Source of the DNA: Arion vulgaris | Taxonomy: Eukaryota > Mollusca > Gastropoda > Stylommatophora > Arionidae | Assembly (NCBI GenBank): GCA_020796225.1 | Contig: CM036753.1 | Span: forward strand, 64,574,865 to 64,638,864 | Length of the DNA stretch: 64,000 nucleotides | Reading direction: 5' to 3' | Shown here: positions 22,484 to 33,262 of the stretch, in pieces | How positions within the stretch are numbered: position 1 is the first letter of the stretch | Layout of the letters: each line of letters opens with the position of its first letter | Notes under the pieces: generated by a model | Databases searched by the model: none | What the model was told of the DNA's origin: nothing | What the model saw: the letters and a program-made list of their open reading frames with translations, nothing else | Made by a program: the position numbers and the translations under genes

Positions 22484-22850
22484 ACTAGCGGTTTCTGTGA
22501 CATAGTGATCAAGCCCTTTTCATGGGTTCGATTTCGGACCGCATTGTTCTTTGCACATGTGCATTTTTGGTGAAGTTGTGAAGTCATTTTCGTGGATTCA
22601 AATTCAGACAGCATTGTTCGGTTCCAAGTGCATTTTGGTGAATTGGTGAAGCCATTTTTGTGTGTTCGAATCGAACAGCATTGTCGTTCACAGTGCATTT
22701 TTACCCAGAGATCCCTAGGATTGTTGCGGCAGCTTTGGAGCTTGCCCTTGTGCAGTACCCTCGGCAGGTTGCATTCCATTTGTGTGGATAGGGACCATGC
22801 CATATGAATAAACTGGATGCACTGAAGTCAATACTTCACATTTAAACCTT
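22484..22850 (+). mobile_element. SINE family 1 copy with triplicated head
   Basis: The tRNA-like head (TGGGTTCGATTTCGGACCGC; GTGGATTCAAATTCAGACAG; TGTGTTCGAATCGAACAGC) occurs three times in tandem, at about 22490-22572, 22573-22640 and 22641-22705. One normal body follows (AGAGATCCCTAGGATTGTTG...CATGCCATATGAATAAACTG). Confidence 0.8.
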
Positions 22851-23039
22851 TTGGAACTAACATTTTTTTAAAAGTATACATTTACCACAGATTGAATAAA
22901 GAAACTACAAATTAGCATGAATTTTCCAATAGCCATTTCAAAGTGCATTGCTAGTTCAACTTCGGTTGGAAAAATTGTATGATGACAGTAGTGTTGCATA
23001 TAGCTTACTAATAAATAATACAATTTCACATAACCTTTT

Positions 23040-23190
23040 CAGAACTTAGGGTATGAAGTCACTTCACATTTCTATGCCCAGTGTGCAGGAGGTAGGAGGG
23101 CCAATTCATTTCCTCGCATGTGGAATATCAAGTGTGGGGATTGAAACCACACAACCTTCTTGTGTCTGAGTCAATAGATGAGCGATTATG
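23040..23190 (-). mobile_element. SINE family 5 copy
   Basis: GAAGTCACTTCACATTTCTA, GTGCAGGAGGTAGGAGGGCC and GGGGATTGAAACC (B-box complement) mirror the copy at 6185-6365. Confidence 0.65.
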
Positions 23191-23715
23191 CATTAAACTA
23201 ATTCGTTCCACTGTATTGCTTACTCATCATCATAAAGTAGCTTGTCCCTTCTGGAACTTGGCTCTTAATTGCACTCATCGTCTTTTAAGTTTTCCTCTCA
23301 TTCTTCTTCTAGACACCATTCCCTCCAAAGTTATTTTCTCCAGGCACTCAATGTCGTTTGATGTGTCCGAAATATTTAATTTATTGCTTACTACCAGACA
23401 GAATATTACTATTTATAAAACTGCTGAATGGATCAGAAAATACTTGCAGCGATAAAGAACAATATATATATATGGAAGCTGTAAATGTTTGTCATAACCA
23501 CCACATTTTATATGTCTGCCACTAATGAATGACACATACTGCATTAGAAATTTGTGAGCAGGATATAATTCTCTGTCTACTTGTGATTGAAAAATAATTA
23601 TGTTACCATTGACTGATGAAATGTTCAAAATCAGTATATTAAAACTGATTAAAGTCGGTCATTTACAAATTTATTGTGAAATTAGTCTTATTTCATTTGA
23701 ATGCTTAAGCATACA
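23190..23715. other. No recognised feature
   Basis: AT-rich; open frame 23120-23455 is not supported by splice sites or homology. Confidence 0.3.
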
Positions 23716-23808
23716 TGCACCCACTTGGATTAATGTGTATCCACATGTTCATTAATTTGACGAATGTGTATCCGTGTTTTATATATATATATTTATATAT
23801 ATATATAC
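23715..23808. repeat. TTGGATTAATGTGTATCC repeat and (TA)n at Helitron left border
   Basis: ACTTGGATTAATGTGTATCC and GACGAATGTGTATCCGTG, then ATATATATATATTTATATAT. The same two components occur beyond the right border of the Helitron at 26920-27207. Confidence 0.75.
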
Positions 23809-23951
23809 CCTGCAGGTTACTACGCCTCCAAAAGAAATTGAATTTAAAGGAAAGTCGGTATAACAATATTTAATAATTATTTTGGATCATTGTCCTTTTG
23901 TTCATTTTCTCGGAAAAAAACTTACAATTTAACGTTTCATTTTAATTCTGT

Positions 23952-25939
23952 TTATTGAAGTGCTTTTGGATATACAATATTTTTTATTTGTCCGTCTGGT
24001 GTGTACACGAATAAATCAGAAGGTTTTCCAACGCGTGAACAGGCCACATATAGCTGTCCATGTGAAAAGCATGGATTTTCCAAATGTAGTCCATACACTT
24101 GTAGCGATTGTCATTGTGATTTGTTGATGGTCATTGCAAAGGCGAGTCGCACCGGAAATTGCCATCGTTTGAATTCGAATGGCATGTCTGTTGGATTCAT
24201 TGAGATGCGTGACAACAGTATATCTTCTCCTTTAAATTTTCCATTTAAAATTGTACCTTCGATGATCTTGTTCATATTTTTCACTAAAAGCCTGGTACCG
24301 TTGCACAGTTGTGGTGGATTGATGTTTCGGAGAAGAATGATAGGCACGCCAATTTTCAATGTTAAAACGTGTGGTGGCATGCCTGGCAAACCAAGTGAAT
24401 TCAAAAATTCAGTTGGATAATTGACAACTTTGTCTTGATTCATTACAGTATCGGTGGACTTATACGTTGTCACTGCGCCTGGTATTTTGTTTTGAATGCT
24501 AAAATTCATGGTATATACATCTTTGTTTTTGGCTGCTAATATTGCATGTGCACTGAGCCACTGATGATTTTTGTAATTCTGTGCGATATTTGGGAAAACT
24601 TTCTGAATCAATTCGTCTGTTGTTGCTGTGGTTTTACAAAAGTTTGTTGGCAATGTGATACATTGTATGAATTCATCGGGTGTTGATCTTGGTATAACTG
24701 GTAGAGTTTATCGAACAATCACCAGACTATAAAATGAATGCGCCACCGAAAAGCTTGTCATTTCCTCTCAAATCTTTTAATATACGATGTAATGCTTCTT
24801 TGTGCGCCATAGTACCTTCATCCCATATAATGAGTTGACATAATTGTACTTTACCCATTGCAGAATTTTGTTGATATTGCATGTTGGTGTCTCAGTGATT
24901 TGCATATTCAACGGCAATTTCAGTGCTGAATGAGCTGTTCGACCACCATCTAAAAGAGTTGCAGCAATTCCAGAAGATGCGATTGCCAGTGAAATATTAT
25001 TTCATGATCGTATGGTTGCAAAAATAAGTGAAATGAGAAAAGTTTTGCCTCTGGAGCATCTATGAAATACAATCCACCATTTTGGCCACCAGTGCCTCAT
25101 TACATACGATTGGTGTGAATCGAATGTCTGGATTTTGATTTGTTGCATGAAGCGATGTAGGATGTCGTCACGCATGTAGTCTTTGTATTGTTCCCAAAGT
25201 TCTTTTGGATTGGATGGGAAGCACGTTGTTAATTACTGCAAATAATGTGTGTATTTGCTGTGGTGTCAGTATTCGATGCATCAGCAGTGAAATGTCCCAA
25301 TGTGCATCGTTTTCAAGAAGATTTAATTCTTGGCAAGCTTCACGATCGACAAACGAAATTCTCGGTGAACAATTTGTTCATCAGTGTTTCCCATGAAATA
25401 AATTTGAAGAAATTTTTAATCTGCATCCGGCAGTGGTAGTAGTGAGCCAGCACGATGATAAATTTGCCCTTGAACTTTGAATGTGGGCATGTAATTCTCG
25501 TGAACGATATTTGTTGCACGACGATGTCATTTGGAAACATGAATTGTACTTGCGTATGTTTGCCAAGAAATGTTTCGATTGGCTTGTGTCACCTGATACC
25601 AACGTTGATAATGGTTCGGGTGGTGAATGTAATACTGGCAATTTCACTTTTCACTTGCGCACATTCCTGGTGTTTCATTCTTAAATTTGCGGCAATGCAA
25701 TACACCCATAATCTATCCATTTTCCAATAACCATATTTGGATGAAGATGTAATCATAATTAGTATTGTAATGGAATGCACCTAGATTTAAATCAGCGTGC
25801 AGTGTTGTCTCGATAGAGTAGTGAGTATCCGAACGGTTTGCAGTCTTGCTTCCGTTGCTCGTTGTTTCTGAAGCTAATAATGCCTTTTCTTTCGTGCTCT
25901 AGGTGTAGATGGGCCAATAGCTTTTCGTTTGGGAGGCAT
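23952..25939 (-). pseudogene. Helitron Pif1-like helicase ORF, internally deleted and frameshifted
   Basis: Begins MPPKRKAIGPSTPRARKK at 25939, a typical start for animal Helitron proteins. Zinc-finger-like and FMGNTDEQ-like pieces follow (NLFHGKH region, 25380-25650). Then come Walker B-like LIIWDEGTMAHKEALHRILK (about 24770-24845) and a 180-codon open frame (24111-24653) with PPHVLTLKIGVPIILLRNIN, LRLAFAMTINKSQ-like and motif VI QLYVACSRVGKPSDLF. It ends ...YPKALQ-stop. Replication and recombination function is known for the family; here the Rep HUH region is not seen and multiple stops occur, so it is inactive. Confidence 0.85.
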
Positions 25940-26589
25940 AATTGCAAATGTGTGGAAAATTAGTGAAGAGCGTGTGGAAATAGTTGCAGCTTGTTGCTTC
26001 ACACACGGAATTAAATATCACTTTTGATGTTTCGCTGGAATAAATTTAAAAAAATAGCATTTGATAAAATTCTATTAGGAAATGCATAGAAACTGTGCGT
26101 AAAATGTTTTGAAAAATCAGGTAAACTGTATGAATCATTTGTCGAAACGACTCAGCGCCACCTATTCGAAATGGTTGTACTAATTTAGAATTGCACGCCG
26201 CTATAGCGGTCAATGTTATGGATTGATTTACAAAACAATAAATGGTCACCCCGTTTCTGCCATGTAATCGAATATTGGGTAATATTCATGCATATAACGT
26301 GTACCTCAGATAAACGTTGATGGCAAAATAAGTTGTTTGCCTTGCCATCTATAGCAATGCCAATAGCTTCCTCAAATTGTCAAATTAACGTATTCCTCTG
26401 ATCGTAGTTTTGTTTGGTTTAATCGAATATAGAGCATTTTTGCCAACATAGCTAACAAACATTGATGGCATAGTTGACGATAACTTAAAATATGATTTGC
26501 AGTATCTATGATTATGATTAGAAATGAGTAGAAACAAACCTGGATTGCGTATTTTAAATTCAGCTTGTTTGAAAAATTGACTTGAATCA

Positions 26590-26917
26590 TACGTCATCGA
26601 ACCTTGTGTATGTTCTAATGCGCATACCGTAGACTTCGAAACTGATGTAAACTAATTTAGAAACTCTAGATGAAATTAGCGTGTTTTCGATTTTTAAAAG
26701 ATTTTCTCTAAAATTATCAGTGCTACCTATTTAAAACTGTGACAGTTAGCATTCCGACATCAAAACAAACATATCCTGTAAATTTCAGCTAAATCTGATG
26801 TGTATATATTAATTCGGACACCGTAGACTTCCGGAAACGTTAATGGCAATTTGGTTAGAAACTCTTGATGAAATGAGCGTGCTATTTTCTTTTAGATTTT
26901 TGAAAAACTTAGCAAAA

Positions 26918-26920
<3 letters not shown>
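26590..26920. repeat. Direct repeats in the Helitron 5' subterminal region
   Basis: ACCGTAGACTTCGAAACTGA...TTTAGAAACTCTAGATGAAA TTAGCGTG recurs as ACCGTAGACTTCCGGAAACG...TTAGAAACTCTTGATGAAAT GAGCGTG, with a period of about 190 bp. Confidence 0.7.

Positions 26921-27014
<94 letters not shown>
26921..27014. repeat. (TA)n microsatellite, about 94 bp
   Basis: Uninterrupted TA dinucleotides; a hotspot for length change and probably a collapsed length in assembly. Tyr/Ile frames across it are not genes. Confidence 0.97.
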
Positions 27015-27043
27015 CCGATCATCACCTTGGATGAATATGTATA

Positions 27044-27207
27044 TTTGCAACAACTTGGATGAATGTGGTGTATACTTGCAACAACTTGGATGAATGTGTA
27101 TCCGTATACTTGCAACAACTTGGATGAATGTGTATCCGTATACTTGCAACAACTTGGATGAATGTGCATGCTTGCAACACCGTGGATGAATATGTATCTA
27201 TGTATTT
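27044..27207. repeat. Minisatellite TTGCAACAACTTGGATGAAT, five units
   Basis: Units of 28-34 bp: TTGCAACAACTTGGATGAAT GTGTATCCGTATAC with length variants. A related motif lies at 23715-23775 across the Helitron. Confidence 0.9.
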
Positions 27208-27339
27208 ACTAATTTGGAGCAGTGTCTTGTCTTGTTTCTTGTGATTTATAAGCTGGCTAATTTGGATAGATGTCAGTTTGTGTAAATTTATATAAATATT
27301 ATTGTGCGATTTAAAAAAAAATTGATGTGGGTTCTATTG

Positions 27340-27565
27340 ATGTTCTTCGAACACTCCATATCGACCTCTGTGATTTGTATGTTATCCGAGCCTAAGAGTA
27401 ATTGTATTATGTGCCTACAAGTAGGCCAGCACATCTGATTTCTGCGACACTTATTTACTAGGGTAGATTCTCTAGGCTCAGTTGCCTCTTATGACATGCC
27501 TTGTAGGTCACAGTGTTACTATTCTTTTCTCCCCTTGTAAACCCCGGCAACACACGGACGGGTTA
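27340..27565 (-). mobile_element. SINE family 3 copy
   Basis: GAACACTCCATATCGACCTC, GTGCCTACAAGTAGGCCAGC, CTCTTATGACATGCCTTGTA, GTCACAGTGTTACTATTCTT and CCCCGGCAACACACGG in reverse family 3 order. Confidence 0.85.
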
Positions 27566-27855
27566 TATTGATGTGAAATGAACAAAACATGGTTGCTTTG
27601 TGAATTCTTGTAATAAACTCAATGAAAGTCAGAGATGATTATGTTGTAAATAATGAATAACCCATTTGATTTTTTATATTAATATATTCTTTATTAGTCA
27701 CCAAAAAAGAAAATACATTTTAACAAGAGCACAGTATTTAAACAGGAAAAATATCTTAAACTAATAATAATAAAAAATTTTTGGGTTGATATTCTCTGCC
27801 AAAATGTCTAGTGTTTATCAAATGTAAGATTTCAACAACAATCATACAACTAGCT
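27565..27855. other. No recognised feature
   Basis: AT-rich spacer between two family 3 SINEs. Confidence 0.35.
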
Positions 27856-27861
27856 AAGAGC

Positions 27862-28745
27862 TTAATCTTCTTCTTTTAGTGTGGTATGTATGTGATCTGA
27901 TCCTAAGAACGATTGTACTTTGTGCCAGTTATGCACCTATAGTTCGTTCCGAAATTCGTGATCATCCACTTGACAGAAATTCTTGATTTTTGCATTTTAT
28001 ATAGGTAACAGTGACGATGTTCCAAAAGTATTTTTTGCCCACCCTACCTTTAGTTCTGTAAGAATTTTGTTATATGTTATTACTAAATTTACAGCGATGT
28101 TGATCTGGTCTACTTGTTGAAATTTTACAGTACGATTGTCAAGTTTGTCTATAACTAAGCATTTCCGTGTTCCAAATGCAATTCAGTGCACGTCAAAATC
28201 GGGAATCCCGTGGAATTAATCAGTTCACAATGTTTCCTACCGACTGTCATTGGCGTATATACGCAACATTTACTTTCATTTATAGAAGTGGAAGGTATCA
28301 TTTGTTCACTATGTGACCTTTCTTTTTATAATATGTAATAGGAATACGCCTTTGCAATCATTCGCCACCATTTTGTATATTACTGTAAGTTCTAAACTTT
28401 GATGATCATTTTGTTGTGCTTATGCAAGTTATATAACAAAAAACGTTTTTGCATCAACTAAGCTACCTACCAATTAGTTAAACATGGATTAGTAACGTCG
28501 TGAGGTATATAAGACTGCATGCAAAAATTACTTGTATCCATCAGATAGATTTCGTACAAATTAAACCTTAGTGTGATCACGGATTTTGGAACGAACTATA
28601 GTAGGCCAGCCCATCCGATTTCTGCAACGCTTTTCATTTACTAGGTAGCATCCCCAGAACCTACATCAGTCGCCTTTTACGGCATGTATTGTAGGTCGCA
28701 GTGGTACTATTCTTTGCTTCCCTTGTGGGCCCGGCACCACAAAGG
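27862..28745 (-). mobile_element. SINE family 3 copy split by a MITE
   Basis: 27862-27939 carries the tail half (ATGTGATCTGATCCTAAGAA, TACTTTGTGCCAGTTATGCA). 28599-28745 carries the rest (GTAGGCCAGCCCATCCGATT, TTTACTAGGTAGCATCC, GTCGCAGTGGTACTATTCTT). The break is exactly within CCTACAAGTAGG. Confidence 0.88.
27940..28598. mobile_element. TA-flanked MITE (659 bp), Tc1/mariner type
   Basis: 25-bp terminal inverted repeats: TAGTTCGTTCCGAAATTCGT GATCA at the left, and the complement of TGATCACGGATTTTGGAACG AACTA at the right, with two mismatches. Flanked by TA (27938-27939; 28599-28600). No transposase frame inside, so non-autonomous. Nested in a SINE family 3 copy. Confidence 0.85.
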
Positions 28746-28919
28746 CGAATCTCATGATGAAAGCAACTGTTCTTGGTTTTCAAAATATGTGACTAATCCT
28801 CTTTGTGTTTATATCCATTAATCCTTCTTTTAAGTTAGCACTACTTGTATTTCTGTACTTAAAAGTAGTTAACCCATTTTCATACCACATTGAAAGCTAT
28901 CTTGTATTCCATACTTTCT

Positions 28920-29012
28920 TTGTGAGTGGCACATGATAGCTGATGTTACCATCACTCTAGCCACCTTCACTTCCCAGTGTTTCTCTGGTACCCAGTTGAG
29001 ATAAGTTAGTCT
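28920..29012 (-). mobile_element. SINE family 2 fragment
   Basis: GATAGCTGATGTTACCATCA, CACCTTCACTTCCCAGTGTT and TGGTACCCAGTTGAG match the complement of the family 2 body. Confidence 0.6.
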
Positions 29013-29049
29013 AGTTTCAAAATTATCATATTTCTTCTGTACATTTATA

Positions 29050-29215
29050 CATTACATAGGCGGGCCTACAAGCATATTCTCCATACCGCTCTAACCTGGC
29101 AATTCGTTTATTTCTTCTATAAAATTGAGTGATATTTCTCGCTTCTCTAAATAAAACTTCTTTCAGGGTTTCCTTAACGCATCCTTTCTTTCTTGAACAC
29201 ATTGCCTCCTACTTG
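29050..29215 (-). pseudogene. LINE family B 3' end, old
   Basis: The complement encodes KETLKEVLFREARNI, ARLERYGEYACRPAYVM, recalling RPKETLKRTLLREAGNIGLS ... NYLQALCNV at 58560-58690. Confidence 0.6.
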
Positions 29216-29439
29216 GATACCTGCTTTAGTTTCAAAATACTGCCAATATATGTTACTGCAGTAAACAGTGATGTCGATAACATAAAGCAACCAAACTTCT
29301 GTGCAGGTGATTAAAAATTCAGTTCTAAATTAAAAAACAAACAGTAATTGGAATTAGTGTTTTAAAATGAACAATAAAGAAAAACATTCTCAGTATATTA
29401 GAGTCAGTAACTATGAATGCTTGATTTGTTTTTGTGTTT

Positions 29440-29690
29440 AAAAAATGTAGCTGACCGATTTGTGCTTGAATTTAATAATAATCACCATAGTGTTTTCAGA
29501 AACATAATGAGAATGGGAGATTTAGAACACTTAGTGACAACTGGCAAAATTAATGGGAGACGAGACAAAAGTATCAATTTAAGAGTCAGGACAGAGCAGG
29601 TGGCTGAAGTATTAAACATGAGGTGTTTCCTGATGGTTAACAAAGCTTTTCTGTTTGGAAGAAAATAAAACCAAAGACCTGCACATGCGT
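29440..29690 (+). pseudogene. LINE C-terminal fragment (another family)
   Basis: Reads FRNIMRMGDLEHLVTTGKIN GRRDKSINLRVRTEQVAEVL, the HVMRMxxxE..V..GK..G-type tail after the RT thumb. 5' and 3' parts unreadable. Confidence 0.55.
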
Positions 29691-29872
29691 GGTGACAGCT
29701 AGGAGGTGTCTTTAATTACTCTGCCCTATACAATCCCCCAATGAAATGGGAATAAAGTACTTTAATGACTAAGAACTTGTGTAGATGAATGCCTACAGTT
29801 GCTTATGATATAATGTCAAGCATAGTATTGGGTTTCTTAAATACATCATAAAAAATAATTAGTTACAGTATA

Positions 29873-30112
29873 TGAGTGCTGCTGTAGCATAGTTGTTAGG
29901 GAGATCAATTGTTAGGCGCTTGGTCCGGGTTCAGTTCCACAGTGGGTGTGGAATATTTTTCCAACCGTATGAGCTCTCAGGTCGATTCAGCCTCAACTGG
30001 GTACCAGGAAAAATATAGTAAAGGCAGCTCGCCGATCAATGAATAAATACAGACTAACTACCAGTATACCTCCAGGTATGAAAAAAGGGGTTCCTCTATT
30101 TATAATATATAC
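29873..30112 (+). mobile_element. SINE family 2 copy
   Basis: GTGCTGCTGTAGCATAGTTG, GGTCCGGGTTCAGTTCC (B-box), CTCTCAGGTCGATTCAGCCT, ACTGGGTACCAGG and CAGGTATGAAAAAAGGGGTT. Confidence 0.8.
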
Positions 30113-30499
30113 TTTAGCATACATCTATCTGTTATGTAAACACAAATCCTGAATTATCATCATCAGGTGCAGTCTTTACATCGAAGATTGACTACAATGG
30201 ACCTACAGCACCCCCTCTTGGTTTGATGTTGCACTCTACCAGGATGTAATTTTGTTTTAGCTAAAACTGTCTTTCAAGAAATCATGGAATGAAAATGAGT
30301 CAAGGCAGAAAAAAAAGGAATGAATTGACAATATAAAATATTAGGCATGTCTCATAGTAAATGATATTTTGATATGATATGAAAGAGTTAACAGCAAGAG
30401 ACTGGACTCGAAGTCCCCTACAACAGTTCTGGTATATGTTACATGTGATTATGTTAGGATCTCTAAGATTTGGGAGGGCTTACGAGTGATAGCAGTTGC

Positions 30500-30990
30500 T
30501 TATCTTACTGTATCAGGGACTGTTATTCAAACTGATTGGCTATGGGTTGGATCTCAATCAACAGAGCCCAAATGAAGAGGCTGGATTCAGTGCAAAATGA
30601 GGCTATTAGATTGATACTGGAGTGTACATGAGACACTTTATGCCAAACTGTGTAATACACGACTTACCTACCAGACATGTCTAAAAGATGTGAGACTGCC
30701 CATGCAAAGACATACTTATGTGTTTCTGCTGATAGACGGTATCCACTTCATAGAGGGCAAAGGCAGAAGACTAAAGAGGGGACCGACTGACATAGGGCAA
30801 AGGCAGAAGACTAAAGAGGGGACTGACTGACAATAGGGCAAAGGCAGTAGACTAAAGAGGGGACTGTCTGATAAGGCAGAAAACTAAAGAGGGGACCGTC
30901 TGACAGGGCGAAGGCAGATAAATTAAAAAGGGGAATGTCTTACAAAAGCAGGGGAATACTGTCTATCAGACTACTTGATCATATCAAACA
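30500..30990 (+). pseudogene. LINE family D RT-thumb fragment
   Basis: With small frame corrections it reads SVQNEAIRLILECT..DTLC then KTYLCVSADRRYPLHREGKG, parallel to QNQMRIILGCTKDTSC and ARAYLRVNADTQHPLHLEIR at 49680-49840. Followed by an in-gene tandem array. Confidence 0.7.
30754..30944. repeat. Minisatellite arising inside a LINE D fragment, five units
   Basis: AGGGCAAAGGCAGAAGACTA AAGAGGGGACCGACTGACAT repeats at 30754, 30794, 30835, about 30873 and 30905 (36-41 bp). The unit begins at the codons for GKGRRLKRG of the LINE. Confidence 0.88.
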
Positions 30991-31089
30991 TGACAATGAA
31001 TGGACTGACACCAGTGAGCATGAAAGGTAATAAATGCATTGTGAAGATACTCTAGAAAATAGTCCCAAATTTTGTAGCTCCATCAACAA

Positions 31090-31215
31090 TCCTACGGATT
31101 TCAGGAAATAAAATACACTTGTGAACTGAATAATACTCAAGGATTCTAACCTGTAACCTTCAGAACACAAGGCAAACTGCTAAACTACGCTGACACCAAG
31201 TCTTCTTCCTCCCCG
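31090..31215 (-). mobile_element. tRNA-like SINE head fragment
   Basis: The complement of GATTCTAACCTGTAACCTTC and GCAAACTGCTAAACTACGCT gives B-box-like and A-box-like runs. Family uncertain. Confidence 0.4.
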
Positions 31216-31264
31216 AGTTCAATATGAAAAACTAGAGATAAATATCGATATCCTCTTAGTGGTC

Positions 31265-31525
31265 CCCCATTAGACACAACTTCCACAAAAAATTTCCGTT
31301 GTCACCTTTCTGTTAATAGTTTCCCAACAACAGGTCACATCTTTCAACTCTCTTCCCACTGTTCTTCTCCATGTTTCCTTTGGATGCCCAGGCCTTCTCT
31401 TCCCATCTGCTGTCCATCGGAAAGCTGTCCTAGTCAATGCCCCTATTTGTATACGACACACATGACCATTTCTTTTCCACCTTTGCCAATCTGATAGAAA
31501 GTTTTTACATTTCAACATCCGATCA
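31265..31525 (-). pseudogene. LINE C-terminal fragment (GHPKETWRRT type)
   Basis: Open frame reads NFLSDWQRWKRNGHVCRIQI, TADGKRRPGHPKETWRRTVG REL and a tail to IFCGSCV. This is the GRPKxTWRRT end of a non-LTR RT protein. Confidence 0.7.
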
Positions 31526-31719
31526 AAAATGTGGATTTAGGTGATAGAAAGTTAACCGTTTGGATGGAGACTCCTTTTTGGGTTTGATCTCCCTCCTTCA
31601 TGAAATCAGTTGCCTGATTTGACCTAGCTCTCCTCACCCGATGCATAACATAGGTATCTGTTGCTTCTGTAACACAATATTTTTTAAAGTAATGGTTTGT
31701 CTGCCATCTATCTTTCAAC

Positions 31720-32120
31720 CTGTCTGACATGGGTGTCCCTATCAGTAGCAAAACTCTCATTAGTAGAGACAAAAATAGAAAAGACAACAAACCCACAGGC
31801 AAACACCCACAAGATCCCATCAGCAGACTAAACAGAAAACAGCACACAACAATCTTTCGCCTAAGAACAGGTCCCTGCAGGCTCAACCACCACATGCACA
31901 GAATAAAGCCTGCTCAGACTGCACAGTGTGCATGCCAGACAGAAACACAGACTCCAGAGCATATCCTGCAGTCATGTCCATCATACATACACCAATGAAA
32001 CGAAACATGGCCTCATGAACAAAGCTTAAAGAGCAAGCTATGGGGAACTCTCAAAGAACTACAACTGACATGCAGCTTCATAGAGGCAACCCATCTCATG
32101 GTTTAGACGAGCATACGAAA
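31720..32120 (+). pseudogene. LINE C-terminal RNase H / zinc-knuckle-like fragment
   Basis: Frame 31729-31998 reads TTIFRLRTGPCRLNHHMHRI, AQCACQTETQTPEHILQSCP. The RTGHxxLNxHxxR ... CxCG...TxEHxLxxCP block ends ORF2 of RNase H-bearing LINEs. A GAAGAAGAAG tail follows at about 32130. Confidence 0.75.
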
Positions 32121-32439
32121 CCGAACGCAAAGAAGAAGAAGAAACAAGTAAAAACATTTAGAGAATTATATATTGTTGACACAAGCCTTTTAAAACTGAA
32201 CAAAAAACAATATGCTCCTTTTAAAACATCATGGTAGAAGAATATGTTAAAATCAATTGTTGAGGAAGAAAATTGAAGACTGTAAATTAGAAAAAAAGTG
32301 CCAAGAGGTCAATAAACATAATCTTACATAATATATAATAATGACACATGAACAACAGTTTTATCCTATGAACATATTTAACACATGTGATATAAGACCA
32401 ATAAGAGAATAGATAATGAAACATCAGACAGGTTTGGCA

Positions 32440-33262
32440 TGGACCAAGGAGTTTGATAAGGTTGCATCTTGTCATCTTATTTATTCAACGTATATGCAGA
32501 AAATATAATGAGAAATGTTAGAGAAGTTGAAGATAAAGAACAGTAGGATGCTCTAGTGATTGGAGGGCATGTATTACAGGAGATAAGATATGCTGATGAC
32601 ACAATTCTTTTGTCTCCACCTCACAAAATAGTATTGAGAAATTGATGCAATTTCATAGAAACAGCAAGGAACAAAACTAGGATCTAAATGGAACAAATCT
32701 TTACAATGAATAAAACAGATATAACATGTGATATATGCATCAATGGATATAAATTAGAAAGAGTTGATATTTTTTAATGTTTAAGTTCGTTGCTAACAAG
32801 TGACAGAAATGTTATAGAAGATTTAGAAAGAATGAATAGAGCTTTGCAGAAATTAATGGCACTACAAACCTATAGATGGAAACTGAGACAAAATTTAAGA
32901 GAATGTATTTTCCCATAGCAATGTATGGTTGCCAGACATGGATTTTTTATAAAACAATTGAATAATCCATTGATTCCTTGTAATGCAAGTGCTACAGAAG
33001 AGTACTCAGAAAATTAAATATGTCCATTTTAAAGCAGATTAAAGAGAAGTGGCTGATAAAGAAGAGAGAAATGAAATATCGTGGACTGATCATTCTGGAG
33101 GGCATTATACTTTGTGTATGAAAGAGAGGAAGACAAAAGAGAAGATTGGTGCAAGATGCTAAAGACAAGTTGAGTTTGACTGTCCGAAGCAGACAAGGAA
33201 AGATTTAGAGCTGCTGTCATGGGAGCCAAGTTTCGTCACAGGCAAGTTAGATGATCATCAAA
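32440..33262 (+). pseudogene. LINE family A reverse transcriptase, 5'-truncated
   Basis: With frameshifts: SYLFNVYAENIMRNVREVED, then catalytic YADD in EIRYADDTILLSP (about 32588-32620), YKLERV, MNRALQKLMALQTYRWKLRQ, and a degenerate tail ending AGTTAGATGATCATC. Many stops. Confidence 0.8.

Larger units (their letters stand above)
23809..26920 (-). mobile_element. Helitron remnant (Pif1-type helicase), inserted in a (TA)n tract
   Basis: Contains a decayed helicase gene (see 23952-25939). Flanked on both sides by TA repeats and the same minisatellite motif, as expected for A^T-targeted Helitron insertion. The minus-strand 5' part (26590-26920) has direct repeats with ACCGTAGACTTC and TTTAGAAACTCTAGATGAAA. 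Exact TC...CTRR termini were not identified. Confidence 0.7.

Noticed and set aside
24001..24420. Plus-strand frame of 139 codons
   Set aside because: It is the antisense shadow of the Helitron helicase read on the minus strand.
26843..27169. Tyr-Ile repeat frames on both strands
   Set aside because: Translation of the (TA)n microsatellite and neighbouring minisatellite.
30754..30944. CRISPR-like regularly spaced repeats
   Set aside because: Units are contiguous with no unique spacers, in an animal genome, and derive from LINE coding sequence.
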